Shown in pieces: positions 56,650 to 64,000 of a stretch of 64,000 bases of DNA. The notes under the pieces were generated by a model. That model was given only the letters and a program-made list of their open reading frames with translations, was not told the DNA's origin and ran no database searches. How positions within the stretch are numbered: position 1 is the stretch's first letter; every line of letters starts with the position of its first letter. Origin of the DNA: Desulfosporosinus shakirovi (lineage in GTDB: Bacteria; Bacillota; Desulfitobacteriia; Desulfitobacteriales; Desulfitobacteriaceae); contig NZ_JAJDOO010000002.1 in the NCBI RefSeq assembly GCF_020595055.1, forward strand, positions 222,419 to 286,418. Reading direction: 5' to 3'. The position numbers were made by a program, and so were the translations under genes.

Positions 56650-56880
56650 GTAAGGCTAACTAAGGGTGACGAGATATCAAACGAAGATATTAAAAAGGTT
56701 GCCGAGTCAGACATTACCATAGTGTGGGACAAATCCAAAGTTGATGAAAAGGGCTGTAATGGGGCTCCCGATATGATAGTCGAAATAATTTCCCCTTCAT
56801 CAATAAAAACTGATAGGATAATAGAGTTCAATATGTATGAAAAAGTTGGTGTTAATGAATACTGGATTATTGAACCTCTC
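56650..56880 (+). pseudogene. Fragment of a Uma2-type (DUF820) nuclease-like gene
   Basis: A piece with NGAPDMIVEIISPSSIKTDR and MYEKVGVNEYWIIEP, the PD-(D/E)xK-like core of the Uma2 family. The start and end are missing: after EYWIIEP it joins directly to unrelated sequence that belongs to a histidine kinase gene on the opposite strand. Confidence 0.75.
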
Positions 56881-57993
56881 TCTGGCGATTGCCAAGCCCA
56901 GACCGGCTCCGCCGGAGCCGCGGGAGCGGCTGGCCTTGTAAAAACGCTCAAAAATCTTTTCGCTTTCTTCGGCCGTGAGACCTGCTCCCGTATCAGCTAT
57001 TGAAAAGATTATCCACTGGGAGGAGCGCTTAAGCTGCAACACGATGCGCCCCGGGAGTGAAGTTGATGGCATTATGGAGCAGGTTCCCCAGCACTTGGTG
57101 GATTTGCGCCCGGTCTGCGAGGAGGGGAACTGCTTCCGGCGCAGGGATAAAAGCCAGCTCCAAGCCGGACCGCTCAGCCAGAGGACGCAAACCTTCCGCA
57201 CTGGTTCCGGCCAGCAGGTTGGCATCCACAGCCTGCAGATCCGGGGGTATTCTGCCCGCATCAATCCGGGCCAGCAGCAAAAGGTCTTCCACCATTTTGG
57301 CCAGGCGGTCGGTCTCCAGGCGCAGACGCCGGACAAAATCCGCCGCCAGTGCAGGTTCCTGCATGGCACCGTCTTGGAGGGCATCAATGGCAGCGCCCTT
57401 GGCGGCAATGGGGGTGCGCAATTCGTGGGATACGTTGGCCAAGAACTCACGGCGCAGGGCGTCCAGCTGCTTCAGGTCTGTAAGATCCTGGAGCACGAAG
57501 AGAAAAGGTCCGGCGCTGTCTGGTCCAAGACGGGAAGCCAAGACTCGGAGCAAGCGGGACGGACTGGTATGCTCCACGGTGGCGGTGCAGTGATGGCACT
57601 CACCGGCCATACACCCCTGAATAAACTCCAACAATTCTGTTTCCCGGACCAGGGTGTCGAGGGACGCCCGGTCATGACCTCCTGGAAGTGCAACAGGTGG
57701 GCCGCAGCCGGGTTGGACAGGATAACCCGTCCCTTGGTTTGGCATAAGATCACGCCCACAGGCAACTGAGCCAGGATACTCCCAAGGCGTTCGCGTTCAA
57801 TGCTTAAGCTTTCAAAGCTGTGGCGGAGAGCTTGTGCAGTTTGATTAAGAGCTTGCCCCAGGTGGGCTATTTCAGCAGGGCCGGATGGCTTAACCAACTC
57901 ATTAAACTTTCCGTCGGCCAGGGCTCTGGCCATGGCCTTGGTATTTTCGAGTGGGTATGCCATGGTCCGGCTAACCATAATTCCAACGATCAA
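56881..57993 (-). pseudogene. Frameshifted, both-end-truncated PhoR-like histidine kinase gene
   Basis: Three minus-strand frames carry consecutive parts of one kinase. 57993 to about 57670 holds the second membrane helix end, HAMP and PAS start (GVILCQTKGRVILSNPAAA). About 57670-57050 holds the PAS end and HisKA (RREFLANVSHELRTPIA), then LGNLLHNAINFTPG. About 57050-56881 holds ADTGAGLTAEESEKIFERFY and GGAGLGLAIARE. So there are at least two frameshifts. The N-terminal sensor and the last residues are missing. GC content is visibly higher than the surroundings, suggesting a foreign or distant origin. Confidence 0.8.
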
Positions 57994-58008
57994 GGCCAGT
58001 AAGAATTA

Positions 58009-58044
58009 ATGATAAAAGAAGCCTGAAAGGGCTTCTTTTATCAT
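58009..58044. terminator. Terminator-like hairpin beside the kinase pseudogene
   Basis: A perfect 15-bp stem (58009-58023 with 58030-58044) contains the TTTTAT tail within its arm. The following gap to 58299 holds only arsR upstream sequence and a stretch shared with 26665-26710. Confidence 0.65.
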
Positions 58045-58299
58045 ACTAATCAGTGTCTTCGGGTGCCCAGCCATGTTTTCTAATAAGCTGAGCTTGTTCT
58101 TTTTGCTTTGTTGTCTCTTACCCCAAACACATAACACTTCGTCAAGGTGCCAATCACCTTTCTCCGCCGAAACGTCCTGCGCCATAATTAAGCAAATTTC
58201 CGAATACCAGTTTTCTTTTCAGAGATCATAATATATAATAATCCTATAATCGCATAAACGAGTATAAGAGTATAATAAAGGTTAGTAAGAGGTGATTCA

Positions 58300-58638
58300 A
58301 TGGATAAACTGTTAGATGCCTTAAAGGCCCTATCTGACGAAACCCGGTTAAGGATACTAAACCTGTTATTCGAAAAGGAACTCTGTGTCTGCGATATCAT
58401 GGAAACCTTACAGATTACACAAGCTAAAGCATCAAGGCATTTGATCTATCTAAAGAATGCGGATTTGGTGAAAGACCGCAAGCATGCCCAGTGGGTTTAC
58501 TATTCCTTGGCTATCGATGAACGGATCAAGTTTATAGACAGCTTGGTTTATGAAAACTTGAGGAATCTGGAACTATATCAGAATGACCTGCAAAACTTAA
58601 AGGATTGGTTAAAGCGCAAGACTGTGAACTGTGATTAG
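58300..58638 (+). CDS. arsR: ArsR arsenical resistance repressor
   Basis: A 112-residue ArsR/SmtB winged-helix repressor that releases DNA on binding As(III) or Sb(III). The sensing motif ELCVCDIM is present, followed by the recognition helix [19 protein letters not shown] and the wing [13 protein letters not shown]. It is the first gene of the ars operon; its end lies 20 bases from the acr3 start. Starts at ATG 58300 after agaggtg. Confidence 0.93.
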   Translation: MDKLLDALKALSDETRLRILNLLFEKELCVCDIMETLQITQAKASRHLIYLKNADLVKDRKHAQWVYYSLAIDERIKFIDSLVYENLRNLELYQNDLQNLKDWLKRKTVNCD

Positions 58639-58657
58639 ATTTGAGAGGATGATAGAA

Positions 58658-59734
58658 GTGGAAAAGGTTAAACAAGCCAAGTTACCGTTTTTGGACAGAT
58701 TTCTGACCCTTTGGATATTTATCGCCATGGCAGTAGGAGTTTTTGGGGGGTATTTCTTTCCTGATATGGCAAAGTCGCTGAGTGAATTCAGCACGGGAAC
58801 AATATCCTGGCCGATAGCCATCGGTCTGATCATCATGATGTATCCCCCCCTAGCCAAGGTGAAGTATGAAGAGATCGGAAAAGTGACCCAAAATAAAAAG
58901 ATTTTTTCCTTCTCGCTGATCCAAAACTGGATTATCGGTCCTATTTTGATGTTTGTCCTGGCTATACTGTTCCTGGGAGATAAGCCCGGCTTTGCCATTG
59001 GTCTTATTATCATAGGCCTTGCCCGGTGTATTGCCATGGTTATCGTTTGGAATTCCCTGGCCAAAGGGGATAACGAATACTGTGCTGCTTTGGTAGCGTT
59101 GAATTCTATCTTCCAAATTCTTTTATACACGATCTATATTTATATCTTTGTCACACTGATACCTAAGTGGCTGGGACTTTCCTGGGGAGGCCAGGTCGTG
59201 GATGTTTCCATGTGGGAAGTAGCCAAGAGTGTTCTGATTTATTTGGGGATTCCTTTTGCAGCAGGCTTTTTGACCCGCTTCAGCTTAGTAAGAATTAGAA
59301 CAAAAGAGTGGTACGAAGAGGTCTTTATTCCCAAGATCTCTCCCTTAGCTTTGCTAGCATTGCTTTATACCATCGTCATTATGTTTATAACCAAGGGAGA
59401 ACAGATAATTAATAATCCGGGAGATGTGGTTAGAATTGCCATACCCATGTTGATTTACTTCGCCATTATGTTCTTTGTCAGTTTTTATATGTCCTTTAAA
59501 GGCGGTTTCAGATATGAGCAAACGGTCACCCTGGCTTTTACAGCCGCAAGCAATAATTTTGAACTAGCCATAGCCGTTGCCGTAGCTGTCTTCGGGATCG
59601 CTTCAGATGTAGCTTTCACGGCAGTCATCGGTCCTTTAGTAGAAGTACCGGTCATGATTGCTTTGGTGAATTCAGCTCTCTTCTTCAAACGCAGGTATTT
59701 TGATGAAAATGGCCTGCCGAAGTACGGCCAATAG
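58658..59734 (+). CDS. acr3: Arsenite efflux transporter Acr3
   Basis: A 358-residue membrane protein with about ten transmembrane helices that exports As(III). Family signatures include [17 protein letters not shown], then [18 protein letters not shown] with the conserved Cys in the fourth-helix region (RCIAMV), and [18 protein letters not shown] 58658 is preferred because gagagg lies nine bases upstream; ATG 58649 would be too close to it. It is of the ACR3 class, not the unrelated ArsB. Confidence 0.93.
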   Translation: MEKVKQAKLPFLDRFLTLWIFIAMAVGVFGGYFFPDMAKSLSEFSTGTISWPIAIGLIIMMYPPLAKVKYEEIGKVTQNKKIFSFSLIQNWIIGPILMFVLAILFLGDKPGFAIGLIIIGLARCIAMVIVWNSLAKGDNEYCAALVALNSIFQILLYTIYIYIFVTLIPKWLGLSWGGQVVDVSMWEVAKSVLIYLGIPFAAGFLTRFSLVRIRTKEWYEEVFIPKISPLALLALLYTIVIMFITKGEQIINNPGDVVRIAIPMLIYFAIMFFVSFYMSFKGGFRYEQTVTLAFTAASNNFELAIAVAVAVFGIASDVAFTAVIGPLVEVPVMIALVNSALFFKRRYFDENGLPKYGQ

Positions 59735-59746
59735 AAAGGATTAACT

Positions 59747-60154
59747 ATGACTCAGAAAATAAAGGTTGCTTATATTTGCGTTCATAATTCCTGTCGTTCC
59801 CAGATGGCAGAGGGGATATCCAAGCTCATTGCAGGGGATGACTTTGAAGCCTATTCAGCGGGGACAGAAACCAAGCCGTTGATTAATCAGGATGCGGTTG
59901 AGGTGATCAAAGAGATTTATGATATCGATATGAACACAAGCCAAAGCTCAAAATTGATTTCAGATATCCCTCCTGTCGATGTGGTCGTAACCATGGGATG
60001 TAATGTAGAGTGTCCTTTTCTACCGTGTAAATACAAGGAGGATTGGGGACTGGATGATCCTACGGGCAAGGATAAGGAGGAGTTTATCAAAACTGCCCAA
60101 CTAATCGAAGAAAAGGTTAGGGACCTAAAAAACAGAATAAACAGTTTGTGGTAA
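59747..60154 (+). CDS. arsC: Arsenate reductase ArsC (LMW phosphatase type), first copy
   Basis: A 135-residue reductase that converts As(V) to As(III). The active-site loop CVHNSCR fits CX5R, and the aspartate acid lies in GLDDPTGKD. Two more cysteines are positioned for the relay (MGCNVECPFLPC), as in thioredoxin-coupled ArsC of the pI258/Bacillus type. It is 12 bases downstream of acr3 with an SD (aaagga). Confidence 0.9.
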   Translation: MTQKIKVAYICVHNSCRSQMAEGISKLIAGDDFEAYSAGTETKPLINQDAVEVIKEIYDIDMNTSQSSKLISDIPPVDVVVTMGCNVECPFLPCKYKEDWGLDDPTGKDKEEFIKTAQLIEEKVRDLKNRINSLW

Positions 60155-60235
60155 GGTTTTTTGACTATAACATTAAATATTAGAATATGCTTATCCCTTG
60201 TTAAGTTTAGCAATTAAAAGGGGGCGATCAAGATT

Positions 60236-60664
60236 ATGAAGAAAAAAGTGCTGTTTATTTGTATTCATAATTCTGCAAGAAGTCAAATGGCCGAAGAGTT
60301 TTTAAGATTGCTTGGTGGGGAAAAATATGAAGTAGAAAGTGCAGGTTTTGAGGCTACAGAGATTAACTCTCTTGTCATTCAGGTAATGAAAGAAGAGGGG
60401 ATTGATCTTACAGGCAAAAGAACCCAAAGTGTGTTTGAGTTGTATAGGGCTGGGAAATTCTTCGGCCATGTAATTACAGTTTGTGATAAGGCAAAAGAAT
60501 CAGATTGTCCGATATTTCCGGGAACACCCAAAAAAATCCATTGGGATTTGGAAAACCCGGAAGATTTCTTAGGAACCGAAGCAGAAAAGATGGAATTGGT
60601 AAGGGAACTGCGTGATAAAATTAAGACGATGGTTCAGCAGTTTATTAATAAAGACGAAGAATAG
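60236..60664 (+). CDS. arsC: Arsenate reductase ArsC-like protein (LMW phosphatase type), second copy
   Basis: A 142-residue protein of the same fold, with active loop CIHNSAR and the acid in HWDLENPEDF. Its relay cysteines are TVCDKAKESDCPIF, spaced differently from the first copy, and the sequence is clearly diverged, so it is not a recent duplicate. It may use a different reductant or be specialised. It begins 81 bases after the first arsC with SD aaggggg. Confidence 0.88.
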   Translation: MKKKVLFICIHNSARSQMAEEFLRLLGGEKYEVESAGFEATEINSLVIQVMKEEGIDLTGKRTQSVFELYRAGKFFGHVITVCDKAKESDCPIFPGTPKKIHWDLENPEDFLGTEAEKMELVRELRDKIKTMVQQFINKDEE

Positions 60665-60841
60665 TTAAAATACTCTTGTTGAAACCGCGTATTCATCCTC
60701 ATCTCTTAAATCAAATTGAACCGGTGAGGCATAATAGATGAGAGAAAACGATACCAGTATGTTAGAGTAATACAAAAACATGGTCAGAACGGGTTAATAT
60801 ATCACCTTAAAGTCTTAAATGTTAAATCAGGAGTGTTACTT

Positions 60842-61228
60842 ATGAAAAAAATGCAAATCTTTGAACCTGCTATGTGCTGTTCTACAGGTTTATGTGGAGT
60901 TGGGGTTGACACCGAATTGCTTCGAATCTCAACAGTTATTAATTCACTCAAAAAAAACGGCATTAACATTGACCGTTTCAATCTCACCAATGCTCCCATG
61001 GAATTTGTCAACAATAAGGCGGTGAACGATCTTCTCCAAACTAAAGGGGTTGCTGAACTGCCGGCTGCTGTCATAGAGGGTGAGATAGTAATCACCGGCA
61101 GGTATCCCAGCTATGAAGATTTTGCCCAGCTCCTCGATATTCCGCTTAGCTTTTTGGGTGAGAAAGATGAGACATTTAACATTCTTTCTAAAAGCTCAAA
61201 CTGTGGCTGTTCTGACGGAAGTTGTTAA
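60842..61228 (+). CDS. arsD: ArsD arsenic metallochaperone
   Basis: A 128-residue ArsD, which passes As(III) to ArsA and weakly represses the operon. The N-terminal thioredoxin-like fold starts KKMQIFEPAMCCSTGLCGVG, with the Cys12/Cys13/Cys18 triad. The C-terminus ends in further cysteines (SNCGCSDGSC). ATG 60842 follows caggag by about eight bases. It directly precedes arsA, the usual pair. Confidence 0.95.
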   Translation: MKKMQIFEPAMCCSTGLCGVGVDTELLRISTVINSLKKNGINIDRFNLTNAPMEFVNNKAVNDLLQTKGVAELPAAVIEGEIVITGRYPSYEDFAQLLDIPLSFLGEKDETFNILSKSSNCGCSDGSC

Positions 61229-61269
61229 AAATGATCAGCGGCCCGAGAATAAATGGGGGTAAACTATGT

Positions 61270-63006
61270 GTGGAGATTTTCAATCCTCAGCAGATAAAAC
61301 TTACTAAGTATTTATTTTATACAGGCAAAGGCGGTGTCGGTAAAACCTCTGCCGCTTGTGCCACTGCAGTCACTCTGGCGGACAGTGGTAAGAAGGTGCT
61401 TCTCATCAGTACAGATCCTGCCTCAAACCTGCAGGACGTTTTTAACACGGATTTGACGAATAAGGGGGTGCCCATTAAGGACGTTCCGAACCTTGTGGTT
61501 GCCAACCTTGATCCCATCAAAGCGGCAGCGGAATATCGCGAAAGTGTCATCGCTCCTTACCGGGGCAAACTGCCCGATGCCGTGCTGGATAATATGGAGG
61601 AACAGCTTTCCGGCTCTTGTACAGTGGAAATTGCTGCCTTCAATGAGTTTTCTAACTTTATAACCGATGATCAAACCCAGATAGACTATGACCATATCAT
61701 TTTTGATACGGCTCCGACAGGTCATACCCTCAGGATGCTGCAGCTGCCCTCGGCATGGAGCAATTTCATCAGTGAAAGTACCCACGGTGCATCTTGCCTG
61801 GGACAGCTCTCCGGATTGGAAAGTAAAAAGGAGATCTATAAAAAGGCTGTGGAAACCTTAGCAAACGGCAAATTAACAACTCTTGTGCTTGTTTCCCGGC
61901 CCGAAGCAGCACCCCTTAAAGAAGCAGAAAGGGCCTCCGGAGAACTTGCCGAGATTGGCGTTAAGAATCAGACGATGATCCTTAATGGCCTGCTGGCTTC
62001 CTATGATGACAGTATTTCCGAGAGCCTTTATCACAAGCAGCAAAGAGCGCTGGCAGATATGCCCCAGGATTTACGAAACCTTGTCACTTACGCTGTGCCG
62101 CTAAGAGCCTACAACATTACCGGAATAGACAATGTAAGAGCACTGCTGACCAAGGATAACTATGTCCTTCGTGATGAAAAGATACATGCCCAAGCCATTC
62201 CCCAGCTTAAGGAGGTCATTGATGATCTGTACAACACCCATAAAAAGGTCATCTTTACCATGGGCAAAGGGGGTGTGGGTAAGACGACTATTGGGGCGGC
62301 CATCGCCAGGGGTTTAGCCGTGAAAGGTAAAAAGGTTCACCTTACAACCACGGATCCTGCGGCACATCTGAAATTTGTAATCGATGAAACCAGCGGCATT
62401 ACCCTCAGTCATATTGATGAGCAGGCTGAACTGAAAAAATATCAAGAAGAGGTGCTTGCCAAGGCCAGAGCGACCCTGTCCGAGGAGGATATAGCCTATA
62501 TCGAAGAAGATTTACGCTCCCCCTGTACCCAGGAAATTGCGGTGTTCCGAGCCTTCGCCCAGATTGTAGAAAAGGCTGAAGATCAAATTGTTGTCATCGA
62601 CACTGCTCCCACGGGTCATACTCTCTTACTCCTGGATTCCACCCAGAGCTATCACAAAGAAATTCAGCGTTCTCAAGGCGATATTCCCGAATCTGTGAAA
62701 AAGTTGTTGCCACGGCTCCGCAATGCCGAAGAAACCGAGGTCATCATTGTTACACTGGCTGAAGCCACACCCGTCTATGAAGCCCTGCGCCTTGAAGAAG
62801 ATTTGAAACGGGCAGGAATTGGGACGAAATGGTGGGTGATCAATTCCTCAATGTATCGTAGGGGGACAACCAATCTACTGCTGTCCGCCAAGGCGAGCAA
62901 CGAGATTGAGTGGATTAACCGGGTCGATCAACATGCGAAGGGAAACTTTGCCGTCATCGCCTGGAGTGCGGATGAAGTCAAAGGGGATAAATTGCTGGCT
63001 TTGTGA
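61270..63006 (+). CDS. arsA: ArsA arsenite-stimulated ATPase
   Basis: A 578-residue duplicated ATPase that powers arsenite export with Acr3. Both halves have the deviant Walker A: YTGKGGVGKTS (A1) and TMGKGGVGKTT (A2). Each is followed by the switch motif DTAPTGHTL (FDTAPTGHTLRML and IDTAPTGHTLLLL). Metal-binding Cys residues lie in SGSCTVEIAAF and RSPCTQEIAVF. GTG 61270 with ggggg ten bases upstream is preferred; TTG 61222 and ATG 61231 are alternatives. It is the last gene of the ars operon. Confidence 0.95.
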   Translation: MEIFNPQQIKLTKYLFYTGKGGVGKTSAACATAVTLADSGKKVLLISTDPASNLQDVFNTDLTNKGVPIKDVPNLVVANLDPIKAAAEYRESVIAPYRGKLPDAVLDNMEEQLSGSCTVEIAAFNEFSNFITDDQTQIDYDHIIFDTAPTGHTLRMLQLPSAWSNFISESTHGASCLGQLSGLESKKEIYKKAVETLANGKLTTLVLVSRPEAAPLKEAERASGELAEIGVKNQTMILNGLLASYDDSISESLYHKQQRALADMPQDLRNLVTYAVPLRAYNITGIDNVRALLTKDNYVLRDEKIHAQAIPQLKEVIDDLYNTHKKVIFTMGKGGVGKTTIGAAIARGLAVKGKKVHLTTTDPAAHLKFVIDETSGITLSHIDEQAELKKYQEEVLAKARATLSEEDIAYIEEDLRSPCTQEIAVFRAFAQIVEKAEDQIVVIDTAPTGHTLLLLDSTQSYHKEIQRSQGDIPESVKKLLPRLRNAEETEVIIVTLAEATPVYEALRLEEDLKRAGIGTKWWVINSSMYRRGTTNLLLSAKASNEIEWINRVDQHAKGNFAVIAWSADEVKGDKLLAL

Positions 63007-63074
63007 AGTGAATTAAAGGGGCCGTAACGAAACTTGAGATTTTTTCAAGCTTGGTGGTGCGTTATCCCAAAATA

Positions 63075-63110
63075 GAGGACTGTACACCTTTGAAGTGGTG
63101 AACAGTCCTC
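63075..63110. terminator. Hairpin after arsA
   Basis: A perfect 9-bp outer stem (GAGGACTGT/ACAGTCCTC) with partial inner pairing. There is no T run. A second hairpin with GGGGATGTA/TACATCCCC arms lies at 63139-63178, between the two converging genes. Confidence 0.5.
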
Positions 63111-63203
63111 CAATATATCAGGGGATTACAAATAGAGTGGGGATGTATAAACCGGAAAACAAGTTTCCTTACATCCCCTTGATTCGAAGGCTAATTGGTT
63201 TTT

Positions 63204-64000
<797 letters not shown>

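Noticed and set aside
57057..57593. Plus-strand reading frames over the kinase pseudogene
   Set aside because: The opposite strand gives unmistakable HisKA and HATPase motifs, so these are antisense shadows in GC-rich DNA.

Overview
The window looks like the chromosome of a spore-forming, low-to-mid GC Firmicute, most likely a sulfate reducer close to Desulfosporosinus/Desulfitobacterium. The clues are a DsrJ-type triheme cytochrome, GerM-like and collagen-like spore-surface type proteins, a CotA-like multicopper oxidase, RNase J, strong Shine-Dalgarno (SD) sequences and many intrinsic terminators. The assignment is inference; no rRNA or tRNA gene was seen.

Layout. 1-2.3 kb: the tail of a Na/phosphate cotransporter, a diguanylate cyclase and an orphan dsrJ-like cytochrome gene. 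2.4-7.4 kb (minus): a nucleoside-type ABC importer (lipoprotein, double ATPase, two permeases). 7.5-8.5 kb: a MarR-acetyltransferase fusion. 9.0-16.7 kb: the most remarkable block, a tightly packed gas-vesicle-like operon. It has a MarR regulator, two GvpL/F proteins (one with an archaeal P1/L12-like N-terminus), GvpK, two GvpA-domain proteins fused to zinc ribbons (one also carrying two GRAM/PH-like domains), a stand-alone GRAM/PH-like protein, an unrecognised protein and a full CDC48/VAT double-AAA ATPase. No bare GvpA shell protein and no GvpN are present, so it may build or remodel something other than an ordinary flotation vesicle.

17-22 kb: an MscS channel and a giant fusion of a berberine-bridge-type flavoprotein with a multicopper oxidase. 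22.7-24.6 kb: a wrecked HD-GYP gene followed by a CBS-GGDEF protein. 24.7-33.7 kb: an export/stress module of two-component system, ABC exporter, RND adaptor and pump, and MerR regulator. 34-42 kb: a decayed region with an IS200/IS605 remnant, two broken M56 (BlaR1-like) genes, an orphan BlaI-like operator, an LCP protein with a repeat tail, and a truncated serpin. 42-49.8 kb: TetR with DUF1638, a corrinoid-activation-like protein, a cupin, a hendecad-repeat coiled coil, a flotillin tail, a GerM-like lipoprotein and an orphan HipA-like kinase. 50-56 kb: KatG, an acetyltransferase, an ArsR-type regulator, RNase J and a small excisionase-like HTH protein. 56-58 kb: three broken genes joined together (SulP, Uma2, histidine kinase). 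58.3-63 kb: a complete arsenic operon arsR-acr3-arsC-arsC-arsD-arsA. 63.2-64 kb (minus): a collagen-like repeat protein running off the window edge.

Gene starts were chosen by SD spacing and family N-termini. All family calls come from reading the translated sequence and were not checked against a database.
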